Positions 54,291 to 63,515 of a stretch of DNA of 64,000 nucleotides are shown piece by piece. The DNA is from an uncultured Oceanospirillaceae bacterium. Lineage in GTDB: Bacteria; Pseudomonadota; Gammaproteobacteria; Pseudomonadales; Balneatricaceae. The position numbers and the translations under genes are program-made. How positions within the stretch are numbered: position 1 is the stretch's first letter; each line of letters opens with the position of its first letter. The notes beneath the pieces were generated by a model. That model was given only the letters and a program-made list of their open reading frames with translations, did not search any database and was not told where the DNA came from. Where the stretch lies: assembly GCA_937136055.1 (NCBI GenBank), contig CAKZOD010000102.1, positions 55,283-119,282 of the forward strand, read 5' to 3'.

Positions 54291-55472
54291 ATGTTAACAG
54301 ATCATCATATTAGTATTATTAAAAGCACTATCCCCCTTTTAGAACAAGCCGGTTCTGCATTAACTTCACATTTTTACCAGCGGATGTTTAGAGAGAACCC
54401 TGAACTTCAAGACATCTTCAACATGAGTAATCAAAAAACAGGGAATCAGCAAGTTGCACTGTTTCAAGCCATTGCAGCCTACGCTAAACACATTGAAAAT
54501 TTAGGCGCGCTAACATCAGCAGTTGAGCGTATTGCACAGAAGCATACAAGCTTTAACATTCAGGCTGATCACTACGCTATTGTTGGTCATAATTTACTCG
54601 AAACTCTACGAGAACTAGCACCTGATGCTTTCACGCCAGAAGTAGAAGAAGCATGGACAGCCGCATATCAGTTCCTTGCTCAAATATTCATCGGTCGCGA
54701 AGCAGAGCTTTATCAGCAAAGTGCCACTGCCAAAGGCGGCTGGAACGGCTGTCGTGATTTTATCGTCAGTGCAAAAAACGTTGAATCTGATGTAATCACA
54801 AGCTTTACATTTACCCCAGTTGATAAAATGCCAGTGATTGATTACAAAGCTGGCCAGTACATTGGTCTTGACGTACAGCCCACTGATAACAAATATCGTG
54901 AAATTCGCCAATATTCTCTTTCAAATAAAGCCAATGGACGCGACTACCGCATCTCTGTAAAGCGCGAAAGTCAGCCTTTTAAAGGGATTGTTTCTAACTA
55001 TTTACATGACAACCTTCAAGAGGGTGACGTAGTACAACTGCACCCACCTGCCGGTGACTTCTTCTTTGAAGAGCGCGGTCATAATGTGGCATTAATCTCA
55101 GCAGGTGTTGGCGCTACACCTATGCAAGCTATGCTCGAGCAATTAACAGCAGACAACTACGCTCACCACATTTATTACTTACATGCTTGTGAAGATGCAG
55201 CTCACCATGCTTTTCACCAGCGCACTCAAGAGCTGTGCGTATCGCCAAATCGTGAACAACATAGTTGGTACCTAAAAGGCGAAAACACTAATGAAAATGG
55301 CCACAGCGGCTATATTGATATCAACAAGCTAGATATCCCTCTGCATGAAACCGATTTCTACATTTGCGGTCCTGTCGGCTTCATGCAGTTTATGAAACAA
55401 CAGCTCATTGATGCGGGTGTTGCCGATGAATGTATTCACTATGAAGTATTCGGACCACATCAAAATTTATAA
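54291..55472 (+). CDS. hmp: Flavohaemoglobin, nitric oxide dioxygenase
   Basis: A 393-residue flavohaemoglobin. The globin domain (1-140) has the proximal haem ligand H85 (IAQKHTSFNI) and distal Y29. The FAD domain (~150-255) carries REIRQYSLSNK, and the NAD(P)H domain (~260-393) carries ALISAGVGATPMQAML and FYICGPVGFMQFM. It oxidises NO to nitrate with O2 and NADH in the cytoplasm. ATG at 54291 has a GGA site. It is the second gene of a NorR-controlled unit; a stem-loop terminator follows after a short tandem repeat. Confidence 0.97.
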   Translation: MLTDHHISIIKSTIPLLEQAGSALTSHFYQRMFRENPELQDIFNMSNQKTGNQQVALFQAIAAYAKHIENLGALTSAVERIAQKHTSFNIQADHYAIVGHNLLETLRELAPDAFTPEVEEAWTAAYQFLAQIFIGREAELYQQSATAKGGWNGCRDFIVSAKNVESDVITSFTFTPVDKMPVIDYKAGQYIGLDVQPTDNKYREIRQYSLSNKANGRDYRISVKRESQPFKGIVSNYLHDNLQEGDVVQLHPPAGDFFFEERGHNVALISAGVGATPMQAMLEQLTADNYAHHIYYLHACEDAAHHAFHQRTQELCVSPNREQHSWYLKGENTNENGHSGYIDINKLDIPLHETDFYICGPVGFMQFMKQQLIDAGVADECIHYEVFGPHQNL

Positions 55473-55476
55473 ACAA

Positions 55477-55518
55477 GTTGCGAGTTGCGAGTTGCGAGTT
55501 GCGAGTTGCGAGTTGCGA
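55477..55518. repeat. Heptanucleotide tandem repeat, six copies of GTTGCGA
   Basis: Six exact head-to-tail copies of GTTGCGA (42 bases) start 4 bases after the hmp stop codon. Seven-base units in a non-coding position can expand or contract by slippage without affecting a frame. Confidence 0.95.
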
Positions 55519-55546
55519 ACAGAATAAGCCTAAATAGCTAAATCAT

Positions 55547-55587
55547 AATAACCCACTTGAATAGAGTCACTGTAAAAGTGGGTTATT
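55547..55587. terminator. Bidirectional terminator between hmp and the iron alcohol dehydrogenase
   Basis: AATAACCCACTT (55547-55558) pairs perfectly with AAGTGGGTTATT (55576-55587) around a 17-base loop, and the plus strand continues TTTC. Confidence 0.7.
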
Positions 55588-55592
55588 TTCAA

Positions 55593-56753
55593 TTACCAAG
55601 CAGCTTGGTAAATCATCAAAGCATCAGCCTCATTTACTTCACGTGGGTTATTGACCAAAAGACGCGTTTGTTTCATTGCCTCACTTGCCAACAAAGGTAA
55701 AGCAGCCTGTTCAATACCGTAGTCTCTGAGCCTCACTTTTTTCACTAGTAAAGTATTCAATTCACTCAGCTTATCTATAAATGCACTACTGCGCGTAATC
55801 TCATCCGTGATTTTGGCCAATTGAGGAAACACCAATGGTGCCAATATTGCATACTGCTCTGCACAAGCCTGTTGGTTAAAGCGCATCACATGAGGCAAAA
55901 TTAGCGCATTAGTTAATCCATGAGACAAATGATAAATTCCCCCTAAAGGGTAAGCGAGAGCGTGCACCGCAGCCACCGGTGAGTTTGCAAACGCTTGACC
56001 TGCAAGCATGGAGCCGAGCAACATGTTAGATCGTGCATTAATGTTGCTGCCTTCATTAACGGCCGTTTCTATATTCGCCCCCAGCATCACTAAAGCATCT
56101 TTGGCCAACGCATCAGAAACAGGGTTGTGGTTTGGGCTGCGCGATGTAAATGCCTCTATAGCATGTACCATGGCATCAATCCCTGTTGTCGCTGTTACCA
56201 TTGGCGGTAATCCAATCGTCAAATCAGCATCTAACAGTGCTATATCCGGCATTAACTGTGCAGACACAACGCCCTTTTTCTCTGTCTCACCGACGGTAAT
56301 TATCGCCACCGTTGTCACTTCAGAGCCAGTACCTGCTGTTGTCGGTATTTGAATCAACGGTAGCCTTTGCCCTTTGACTAAATTAACACCGTAAATCTCT
56401 GACAATTGCTCTTCACCTTTTGCAAGCAATGCCACCAACTTAGCCACATCCATGGATGAGCCACCGCCCAAACCAATGACCGCATCGACATTCTCAGCAA
56501 TTGCCTGCTCTGTTGCAGCTAAAACTATTGATTCAGCGGGATCTGCCAACACCTCATCAAAGACACTCACACTAATACCTGCCTGAGTGATTGAATTTAT
56601 CACGCCAGTTAGCAAACCTGCTTTAATAATCCCTTGATCTGTCACTATCAAAACACGTTTTATAGATAAACCAAGGCACAAGCTACCTAACCTGGCAGCA
56701 CTATTAGGTTCACAAATTATTTGTTTGGGAGCATTAAAGGTAAAACTGTTCAT
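55593..56753 (-). CDS. Iron-containing alcohol dehydrogenase
   Basis: A 386-residue group III (iron-activated) alcohol dehydrogenase. The NAD-binding block VIGLGGGSSMDVAK lies at ~93-106. The metal ligands sit in TGIDAMVHAIEAFTS (D and H) and in the later HALAYPLGGIYHLSHGLTNALILPHVMRFN (two H). It interconverts alcohols and aldehydes with NAD(P)H; the specific substrate is unknown. It appears as a single gene, convergent with hmp. ATG at 56753 has a GGAAG site. Confidence 0.93.
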   Translation of the reverse strand: MNSFTFNAPKQIICEPNSAARLGSLCLGLSIKRVLIVTDQGIIKAGLLTGVINSITQAGISVSVFDEVLADPAESIVLAATEQAIAENVDAVIGLGGGSSMDVAKLVALLAKGEEQLSEIYGVNLVKGQRLPLIQIPTTAGTGSEVTTVAIITVGETEKKGVVSAQLMPDIALLDADLTIGLPPMVTATTGIDAMVHAIEAFTSRSPNHNPVSDALAKDALVMLGANIETAVNEGSNINARSNMLLGSMLAGQAFANSPVAAVHALAYPLGGIYHLSHGLTNALILPHVMRFNQQACAEQYAILAPLVFPQLAKITDEITRSSAFIDKLSELNTLLVKKVRLRDYGIEQAALPLLASEAMKQTRLLVNNPREVNEADALMIYQAAW

Positions 56754-56891
56754 CCAACTTCCTTAATTTTTTCTTCAACTGTAACATATTCAATAGCTTA
56801 AGATGGAGTCTCTCGTACTTAATCAAGAAACTAAACGTTTGAAAGAGACTTTGTTATTATTAGCGCTTTAAAACAGCACTGAGTAGAGAAC

Positions 56892-57239
56892 ATGAGCGAA
56901 TTAGTAATCACAGACGTAAAAATTGGTGACGGCAAGACAGCCGTTAAAGGTGCATTAATTACAACTAACTATCGCGGTTTTCTCAGCGATGGTAGCCAGT
57001 TCGACTCCAGTTACGATAAAGGCAATAGCTTTCAATGTGTGATTGGCACAGGTCGCGTCATAAAAGGATGGGATCAAGGGATTTTAGGTATGAAAGTTGG
57101 CGGTGTCCGCAAACTTGAAGTGCCTGCTGCACTTGCTTATGGTGAGCGAAAGATGGGCAATGTCATTCCTGCTAACTCTGATCTCAGTTTTGAAATAGAG
57201 CTGCTTGAAGTGCTTACTCGCGACGATGAAATCAGCTAG
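56892..57239 (+). CDS. FKBP-type peptidyl-prolyl cis-trans isomerase
   Basis: A 115-residue single FKBP domain with no signal peptide, so cytoplasmic. Conserved parts are NYRGFLSDGSQFDSSYDKGNSFQCVIGTGRVIKGWDQGILGMKVGGVRKLEVPAALAYGER and IPANSDLSFEIELLEV. It catalyses proline isomerisation and may act as a chaperone. ATG at 56892 follows GTAGAGAAC. Confidence 0.94.
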   Translation: MSELVITDVKIGDGKTAVKGALITTNYRGFLSDGSQFDSSYDKGNSFQCVIGTGRVIKGWDQGILGMKVGGVRKLEVPAALAYGERKMGNVIPANSDLSFEIELLEVLTRDDEIS

Positions 57240-57552
57240 CTACCCTGCGCATATATCGAAGCTTGCTTCGTTATATGCAATCTATGCGCTCAATTATCAA
57301 GAACTTTAAACGTTTACCTTCACAAACATTCTCTTTCACTAGTTAGACAAAAACTAGCTCCCGTCACACAAGCAAAATAGCCCCTTAATTACTGTGTCAT
57401 CATTTAGTGTATTAATTTGTAAAATTGCAATCGCCAACCTAAGCTAATAAAAGTTAATTGTTATTGATGCCTAACGATGCAACCACCCATGCAATATATA
57501 CGTATAGATTAAGCAGACACTGAAACACAGTCAATGACCAAGGATTGGTTCT
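57240..57552. other. Intergenic region between the FKBP and diguanylate cyclase genes
   Basis: 313 bases. At 57249-57278 is a 14-base stem (GCATATATCGAAGC against GCTTCGTTATATGC, one mismatch, 2-base loop) that probably ends the FKBP transcript, though no T-run follows. The rest should hold the promoter of the cyclase gene; no clear hexamers stand out. Confidence 0.4.
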
Positions 57553-58788
57553 ATGTTAACGAAAAAACCGCTCATTGTTTTATCTTCTTATATCATCCTC
57601 AGTGCCTCACTGTTTCTTGGAGGCGCTTATTTATATGAAGACATTATTCGCAACTCACTCACCCAAAGTATGGCTAACACTTATCTGAAAACACTATCAC
57701 AGCTGCAAAGTTACTATGCCAAAGAAATTGTGCCGCGAGCTGTGAATGTCGGTATTGAATTAACCGCTGACCCAGCGGCAGAACCCAGTAAAATTCCCTT
57801 CCCTGCAACCTTTACTAATAAGTTTGGCAATCATCTCAAAAAGAGTGATTTACAGCTCAATGTAAAGCTCTATAGCAATTATCCATTTAAGAACCAACAA
57901 GATCGAGTGCTCGACAATTTCAGCCTAGAAGCTATTGCTTTTCTACAACAAAAGAAAGGTAGCAGCTACAGTACAAAGCAAGACATCGATGGCGGTGAAG
58001 TAATGCGTGTCGCCACGCCTGTTTATATGGGTGAAAGTTGTGTTAATTGCCACAACCAAAAACAATACAGTTTTGACCAAGTATGGAAAGTAGGTGATTT
58101 TAGGGGCGTCAGAGAAGTGACGATTCCAGTACCTAAGCACTCTCTTAACTCTAAAATTTATGCCCTAGGTGGGCTGTTCGCACTAGGCAGTATTCTCTGT
58201 GGGTTCTTGATTGTTTGGCCTGTGGTTGCAAAACTCAACCGTACTTTAAAAGCATTAAAAGTTACCTCAGCAGCTTTAATGCACAGTAATAATCACGATC
58301 CATTAACGGGTTTACCGATTGTTAAATTATGCCGTGCAAACTTACACCAAGAGATTCAGCGCTGTCGCGAGGAAGATAGCCAGTGTGCACTAATGTTTAT
58401 TGACCTTGATGGATTTAAGCAAGTAAACGATACCTTTGGTCATGATGTGGGAGATAAGGTATTAAAGATGGCCGCTGATCGCATTAAAGGTCAAATGCGC
58501 GATATAGATACACCTGCGCGCGTCGGCGGCGATGAGTTTGCTGTATTATTAAGTGACATTACCGCAAAAGACACTATGGAAATTGCTTCGAAACTAAATA
58601 CAGCGCTAGCCAGCGGTTACGATATTCAAAGTGATAAAATTGATACCTTATCCGCCAGCATTGGTATTGCCATGTACCCCACTCATGGCTCAACCCCTGA
58701 TACATTATTCAAACAGGCAGACACTGCAATGTACGAAATTAAAAACTGCGGTAAAAACAACTTTGCCTTGTATGACAAGGAAAGTTAA
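57553..58788 (+). CDS. Diguanylate cyclase with periplasmic haem-c sensor domain (Tll0287-like)
   Basis: A 411-residue membrane protein. Helix 1 lies at residues ~7-28. A periplasmic domain (~30-205) of the DUF3365/Tll0287-like type follows, with the covalent haem motif CVNCH at 163-167 and the preceding RVATPVYM. Helix 2 spans ~213-233. The cytoplasmic GGDEF domain (~250-411) has the active-site motif GGDEF at 325-329 and no EAL domain. It would make cyclic di-GMP in response to redox state, NO or another haem ligand. The sensing role is inference from the domain. ATG at 57553 has an AAGGA site. Confidence 0.92.
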   Translation: MLTKKPLIVLSSYIILSASLFLGGAYLYEDIIRNSLTQSMANTYLKTLSQLQSYYAKEIVPRAVNVGIELTADPAAEPSKIPFPATFTNKFGNHLKKSDLQLNVKLYSNYPFKNQQDRVLDNFSLEAIAFLQQKKGSSYSTKQDIDGGEVMRVATPVYMGESCVNCHNQKQYSFDQVWKVGDFRGVREVTIPVPKHSLNSKIYALGGLFALGSILCGFLIVWPVVAKLNRTLKALKVTSAALMHSNNHDPLTGLPIVKLCRANLHQEIQRCREEDSQCALMFIDLDGFKQVNDTFGHDVGDKVLKMAADRIKGQMRDIDTPARVGGDEFAVLLSDITAKDTMEIASKLNTALASGYDIQSDKIDTLSASIGIAMYPTHGSTPDTLFKQADTAMYEIKNCGKNNFALYDKES

Positions 58789-58789
58789 C

Positions 58790-58823
58790 AGCCAATAATG
58801 TAAATAACTCTACACTATTGGCT
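58790..58823. terminator. Bidirectional terminator between the cyclase and esterase genes
   Basis: AGCCAATAATGTA (58790-58802) pairs with TACACTATTGGCT (58811-58823) with one mismatch (A-C, or G-U on the other strand) and an 8-base loop. It overlaps the last codons of the esterase gene. Confidence 0.6.
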
Positions 58824-59774
58824 CAGCTCTAATAACTGATCACAAATAGCTTCTAACAATTGATCCGCCTCTACGCTGCGCCCAATACCGTGTAAAGCCC
58901 CATGCACTAATCCATTTATTATAGTACTTCTCGCCATCACCCCATGCTGTTGTAACTTTTTAGCATATTTATCTGCATCATCCACTAAAGGATCATATTG
59001 TGCGGCAAAGATAGCAGCGCGAGGTAATCCTTCAAACGACGTTGCTTGTAAGGGAAATATTAATTCAGAGCTCCTGTCAGGCTGCTCACTTTCAGCAAGG
59101 TAGCTATCAATGCAGAACTTAACGCTCTCAGTTGAGAGTAATGGCGCATCAGATAACTGGTGATGTGATGGCAAGCTATTAGGCTGTGCTAATGCAGGGT
59201 AAATCAACACTTGCCCCCTCGCTTGAGGAATCTGATTTTGCTGACATTTAAGCGTCAGCGCTGCCATCAAATTAGCCCCTGCGCTGTCTCCCATTAATAC
59301 AGCCTCAACATTCTCTTTGAGCAAAGCTTGATAAACCGTAAAGCAGTCATTGAGACCTGCTGGAAATGGATGCTCAGGCGCAAGACGGTAGTCAACGGCA
59401 ATTACCGTCACTTTGCAGCGCAGTGCCACCTGTACACAAAAATTGTGATGGCTTTCTAAGCCGCCAAGATACCAGCCCCCCCCATGAGCATATAACACCG
59501 TCGTACTGGGAGGCACATCTAAGGAATCAGCGGTCGATGTTTTATTATTCACTCTAGCCGTTGTTGGTGAGTAAAAACGTACTTTCACCCCTGCTATCTG
59601 ATCATCTTTAATATCCACAGATGCAGGTACTTTATTAACCAAACTATTTGTCATTGCATTATAAGCAGTGCGCTGTGCAGCAATCCCCTGCTTGATAATA
59701 CTATCAGGAAAGAAACTTTCGCAGTGCTCTACAAAGGCCTGCATCTTTGTACTTAACGGATACTTATCTTGCAT
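58815..59774 (-). CDS. Alpha/beta hydrolase, HSL-type esterase/lipase
   Basis: A 319-residue hormone-sensitive-lipase family enzyme. The oxyanion-hole motif HGGGWYLGG lies at ~94-102 and the nucleophile serine in MGDSAGANL (~160-168). The catalytic acid is in YDPLVDD and the histidine in LVHGALHG. It hydrolyses short acyl esters; the natural substrate is unknown. ATG at 59774 has an AAGGA site. A terminator upstream separates it from the solute-binding protein gene, so it is transcribed alone. Confidence 0.92.
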   Translation of the reverse strand: MQDKYPLSTKMQAFVEHCESFFPDSIIKQGIAAQRTAYNAMTNSLVNKVPASVDIKDDQIAGVKVRFYSPTTARVNNKTSTADSLDVPPSTTVLYAHGGGWYLGGLESHHNFCVQVALRCKVTVIAVDYRLAPEHPFPAGLNDCFTVYQALLKENVEAVLMGDSAGANLMAALTLKCQQNQIPQARGQVLIYPALAQPNSLPSHHQLSDAPLLSTESVKFCIDSYLAESEQPDRSSELIFPLQATSFEGLPRAAIFAAQYDPLVDDADKYAKKLQQHGVMARSTIINGLVHGALHGIGRSVEADQLLEAICDQLLELSQ

Positions 59775-59802
59775 ACTTATCCTTTATCTCGCATCCAATA
59801 AA

Positions 59803-59831
59803 AAAGCCGCTAACGATTTGATAGCGGCTTT
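59803..59831. terminator. Rho-independent terminator after the solute-binding protein gene
   Basis: AAAGCCGCTA (59803-59812) pairs perfectly with TAGCGGCTTT (59822-59831) with a 9-base loop. T-runs follow on both strands. Confidence 0.85.
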
Positions 59832-59897
59832 CTTTTTTAGCAATGGTTCACGCGCCTTTCATTTTCAAAAATGCGCAAAACTCATCCATCATATCGC

Positions 59898-61484
59898 TTA
59901 AACTAACCAGCAGCGAATTAACGCATAACCGTAAGATAGCTCACCTGCAGGGTCTTCAACATAACCTGCCACCTTGCTTGATTTGCCATCGATAAAGTCA
60001 TTAAACATTGGGATAATAGCACCGCCATCGTCACGCACCATCATCGACATGTCAGTGTAAATATCTTTACGTTTTGCTCGATCAGTTTCAACACGTGCTT
60101 GGGATAGCATCGCATCAAATGCAGGGCGCTTCCACTTAGTATCGTTCCAGTCAGCTGAAGACTTATAAGCCACAGAATACATTTCATCTTGTGTATTACG
60201 CCCACCCCAATAAGAGGTACAGAACGGCTTTTTATTCCAAACATTTGACCAGTAACCATCAGCTGGCTCACGCTCGACTTTAATGTCAATACCCGCTTTA
60301 GCAGCCTGCTGGCTAAACATAAGCGCAGCATCAACAGCACCGGCAAATGCCGCATCTGATGAACGAAGAACAACGGGACCAGAGTGGCCAGATTTTTTGT
60401 AATGGAATGCCGCTTTATCAGGATCGTAAGTACGCTGTTCAATATCAGCATTGAACAAGTCATATGCAGCGTTGATCGGATAATCGTTACCCGCTGTACC
60501 GTAACCATGCAGAATTCGCTTTACCATATCTTCACGATCAATTGCGTGTTTAAGTGCTAAGCGCAAATCAAGGTTATCAAACGGTGCCGTATCAGCGTGC
60601 ATCAAGAAAGTGTAGTGACCACGACCTGATGTATTTACAACATCAACGTTTGGCGCGCGATCAAGTAATTTAGCAGTCTTTGGTGAGATACGGTTAATTA
60701 AATGAACAGCACCAGATTGTAAGGCAGACATACGTGCTGTCTGGTCATTTAACACACGAATTTCAACACTGTCAGCGTGACCTACATCATCATTCCAGTA
60801 GCCTGCAAACTTCTCACCAACGTGGCGAATACCCGGCTCATCGACTGTCACTTTATAAGGGCCTGTACCGATACCGGCACTTGGGTTGTCAAAGCCACCG
60901 TTTGGCTGAATAACTAAATGGTAATCCGATAGTAAGAAAGGTAAATCAGCATTACCTTCTTTAAGAGTGACAACAACTTTACCATTGTCCTCTGAAATAG
61001 ATTCGATATCACGCATGATACCTAGAGCGCCGGATTTTGTATCCTCACCAGAGTGACGTTTCAACGTTTGCACAACATCGTTAGCATCTAACTCTTTACC
61101 ATTGTGGAATTGAATGCCTTTACGCAAAGTAAAGGTCCAAGTTCTAGCACCGTTAGAAGGCTCCCAAGATTTGGCTAGCAGTGGAACAGCTTCACCTGTT
61201 GGAGCAACAGCTACTAGTGTTTCACCCCAAACTCTTAAGAATGTAAAAGGAACTTGTGAAGCTGACAATGCTGGATCTAAACTATCGGTAGTGCTTCCCC
61301 CTTGAAGGGCAGCAATTAAATGCCCACCTTTTTTCGGTTTATCGGCTGCAAATACGTTTTGACTAAGAACAGAAGTTGCCAACGGCGCTGCGATACCGAA
61401 CGCTGTTGCTGTGCGCATAAAATCTCGACGACTCAGCTGGCCACTCTTAGTTTTAATTAGTAAATCTTCTAAATCATTTGACAT
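59898..61484 (-). CDS. ABC transporter substrate-binding protein (peptide/opine type), Tat-exported
   Basis: A 528-residue family 5 extracellular solute-binding protein. The N-terminus has a twin-arginine signal, SRRDFMRTATAF at ~18-29, then a hydrophobic stretch ending in a VFA cleavage site near residue 46. The mature part has the SBP-5 blocks WEPSNGARTWTFTLRKGIQFHNGKELDANDVV and LDLRLALKHAIDREDMVKRIL. The ligand could be oligopeptides, nickel or an opine-like compound. No permease or ATPase gene is adjacent, so it is an orphan here. ATG at 61484 has a GAGGAA site. Confidence 0.92.
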   Translation of the reverse strand: MSNDLEDLLIKTKSGQLSRRDFMRTATAFGIAAPLATSVLSQNVFAADKPKKGGHLIAALQGGSTTDSLDPALSASQVPFTFLRVWGETLVAVAPTGEAVPLLAKSWEPSNGARTWTFTLRKGIQFHNGKELDANDVVQTLKRHSGEDTKSGALGIMRDIESISEDNGKVVVTLKEGNADLPFLLSDYHLVIQPNGGFDNPSAGIGTGPYKVTVDEPGIRHVGEKFAGYWNDDVGHADSVEIRVLNDQTARMSALQSGAVHLINRISPKTAKLLDRAPNVDVVNTSGRGHYTFLMHADTAPFDNLDLRLALKHAIDREDMVKRILHGYGTAGNDYPINAAYDLFNADIEQRTYDPDKAAFHYKKSGHSGPVVLRSSDAAFAGAVDAALMFSQQAAKAGIDIKVEREPADGYWSNVWNKKPFCTSYWGGRNTQDEMYSVAYKSSADWNDTKWKRPAFDAMLSQARVETDRAKRKDIYTDMSMMVRDDGGAIIPMFNDFIDGKSSKVAGYVEDPAGELSYGYALIRCWLV

Positions 61485-61731
61485 AATTTCCTCTTATATT
61501 CTAATTTTTGTAGTGAGTGCATTTATAATGACAAATATCTTATGTAAATGAAAGGCCGAAGAGGTCGCAAACAGGATATATAAATGTCGCCTAAAGATAA
61601 ATTCGTGAAATAAAATGAGTATTAATAGGTTTAATTCTAGAAGTTGAAACTTAACATCACTCAAATAGCAATAAGAAATTATTTAAAATACGTTCAAAAA
61701 AACACCTAAATAGCATTTTTTTATTCACTTT

Positions 61732-62454
61732 TTAACGATTTCGAACATCAATATCAAAGTGAGCTAATAGCAATCTTTCTCCTTTTTTTAGTACAGCAAT
61801 TTCTCGATAATCATCATTTTTAGCTAGCCATTTTTGATCGATAAAGAAGTGGAATAATTGTGCACCAAGCGCACCTCCAATATGCAATTCTCCTTCACTC
61901 CAATCTTGGCAAGCGCGGGCGAATACTCTCCTTGTAGCTTTAATGTTATTTAAATCAACGCCAAGCTGTGCTAAAAAATCTTCACCGCTTGGGGTGAGTT
62001 CAAAAGATTTATCACACAGAGATAAGTAATGGTTTGCGCGTAAGTTCTCGCTTAATTGCACCCCTAACCAGCCTGCCAAATGGTCGTAACAAGTTCTTGC
62101 AAAGGCCATTTCTGAGGAGGGAATAGAGTGTTTGTGACATTGCCCTCTCGCTGGTTTTTCATTCTTTTGACTGTATTGAACACTAGGCTGTTCACCGAGT
62201 AACTCTATCAAATCACTGACACTTTGATCGCGTATTTTGTAATAACGATAGCGCCCTTGCTTCACCACTTTTACTAAATTCGCTTTACACAAAACTTGTA
62301 AATGCGTTGAGGCAGTATTGCCTTGAATATCTGCAATTGCCGCAAGATCTGTTGCTGATCTTGCGATACCACCAGCGAGAGCTTCCAGCATATTAATTCG
62401 TGCCCGTGAAGCCATAGCAGATGCCACAGCTACCATATCATCAGTTGCAACCAT
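61732..62454 (-). CDS. ArsR-family helix-turn-helix regulator with C-terminal extension
   Basis: A 240-residue protein. Residues ~5-85 are a winged helix of the ArsR type (SRARINMLEALAGGIARSATDLAAIADIQGNTASTHLQVLCKANLVKVVKQGRYRYY). The ~150-residue C-terminal part contains ARTCYDHLAGWLGVQLSE and a second, winged-helix-like region, a layout seen in metal-independent ArsR proteins. No CxC metal site is visible. It is divergent from the EamA transporter gene 84 bases away, which is a plausible target. Confidence 0.88.
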   Translation of the reverse strand: MVATDDMVAVASAMASRARINMLEALAGGIARSATDLAAIADIQGNTASTHLQVLCKANLVKVVKQGRYRYYKIRDQSVSDLIELLGEQPSVQYSQKNEKPARGQCHKHSIPSSEMAFARTCYDHLAGWLGVQLSENLRANHYLSLCDKSFELTPSGEDFLAQLGVDLNNIKATRRVFARACQDWSEGELHIGGALGAQLFHFFIDQKWLAKNDDYREIAVLKKGERLLLAHFDIDVRNR

Positions 62455-62538
62455 AGTTCGATATTTCCCGAGTTATGACAGAAAATTCTCTCTTATACTG
62501 CGCTTGTTACCCATAAATGTCTACAGGATCGAATTCAG

Positions 62539-63426
62539 ATGAAAACGAGTATGAAGCTTACATCCTACCAAATTGGTATTTGCATAATCAGTTTCTCAGC
62601 AGTGGTTTGGAGCACGTTGGGCTTATTTGCTCAGGGCATCGATGCCCAAGTGTGGGTGATTTTATTTTGGAGAGGGTTATTTTCAATTGTCTTTTTAAGT
62701 CTTTATGTTTGCTACAAAAGCAAAATCGGTATCTATCAAGAAATTGGCAACTTAGGCTGGCCCGGTTGGTTATCAGCCATTATAGGCGCCGCTGCAACCG
62801 TCTGTTTTATCAGCGCTTTTAAATACACTTCTATCGCCAATGTATCGATAGTCTACGCGACTATCCCTTTTATTGTCTCGGTTTTAGCTTGGTTATTCTT
62901 GAGAGAAACGATTCAGCCGATTGCCATTGCCTGTGCACTAATAGCCTTATTCGGGGTATTTATTATGGTGCAGGGCTCAGCGGGATCAACCCATATTATT
63001 GGTGATGTTTTAGCGCTATTAATGGCGATAGGTATGTCAGCACTGGTGGTATTATTTAGAAAATACCCAACACGGCCGATGGTCTTATCGACACTCTTTT
63101 CAGCGGCTATCCATCTACTATTAAGCCTTTTATTAAGTGAACCTTTCACTGTTAGCTGGCAAGACTTAATGGGATTAATTGTATTTGGTGCACTCTTTGC
63201 AACAGCAACGATTTTAACTGTTGAAGGTAGCCGCCTGATTCCCGCTTTTCAATCTGCCATGATAGGCACATTGGAAGCGCCATTAGCGGTGCTATGGGCA
63301 TGGTTGATTTTCAGCCAAACACCCGCATTTACGACTTGGATTGGAGGGAGTTTAGTCACTTGTGCGGTTATATTGAATATGTATGCTCATCATCGATCAC
63401 AGAGCAAATCTAGCGCCATCACTTAA
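62539..63426 (+). CDS. EamA (DMT) family transporter
   Basis: A 295-residue protein with ten predicted helices and two EamA repeats (residues ~10-145 and ~155-285). Typical blocks are VWSTLGLFAQGIDAQVWVILFWRGLFS and FKYTSIANVSIVYATIPFIVSVLAWLFLRE. EamA proteins export metabolites or amino acids; the substrate is unknown. ATG at 62539 has a GGA site 9 bases upstream. It is divergent from the ArsR regulator. Confidence 0.9.
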   Translation: MKTSMKLTSYQIGICIISFSAVVWSTLGLFAQGIDAQVWVILFWRGLFSIVFLSLYVCYKSKIGIYQEIGNLGWPGWLSAIIGAAATVCFISAFKYTSIANVSIVYATIPFIVSVLAWLFLRETIQPIAIACALIALFGVFIMVQGSAGSTHIIGDVLALLMAIGMSALVVLFRKYPTRPMVLSTLFSAAIHLLLSLLLSEPFTVSWQDLMGLIVFGALFATATILTVEGSRLIPAFQSAMIGTLEAPLAVLWAWLIFSQTPAFTTWIGGSLVTCAVILNMYAHHRSQSKSSAIT

Positions 63427-63461
63427 ATGGCTTTTTTGAAACACCAATTAAAAGAGCAGCT

Positions 63462-63487
63462 TAAGGCAAGTCACTGTACTTGCCTTA
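63462..63487. terminator. Bidirectional terminator between the EamA and DUF3127 genes
   Basis: TAAGGCAAGT (63462-63471) pairs perfectly with ACTTGCCTTA (63478-63487) with a 6-base loop, between convergent genes. Confidence 0.75.
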
Positions 63488-63515
63488 CCCTTATAAATAC
63501 TTTTAATATTTGATG

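Noticed and set aside
55477..55518. Start of a CRISPR array.
   Set aside because: The repeats are 7 bases long and have no spacers.
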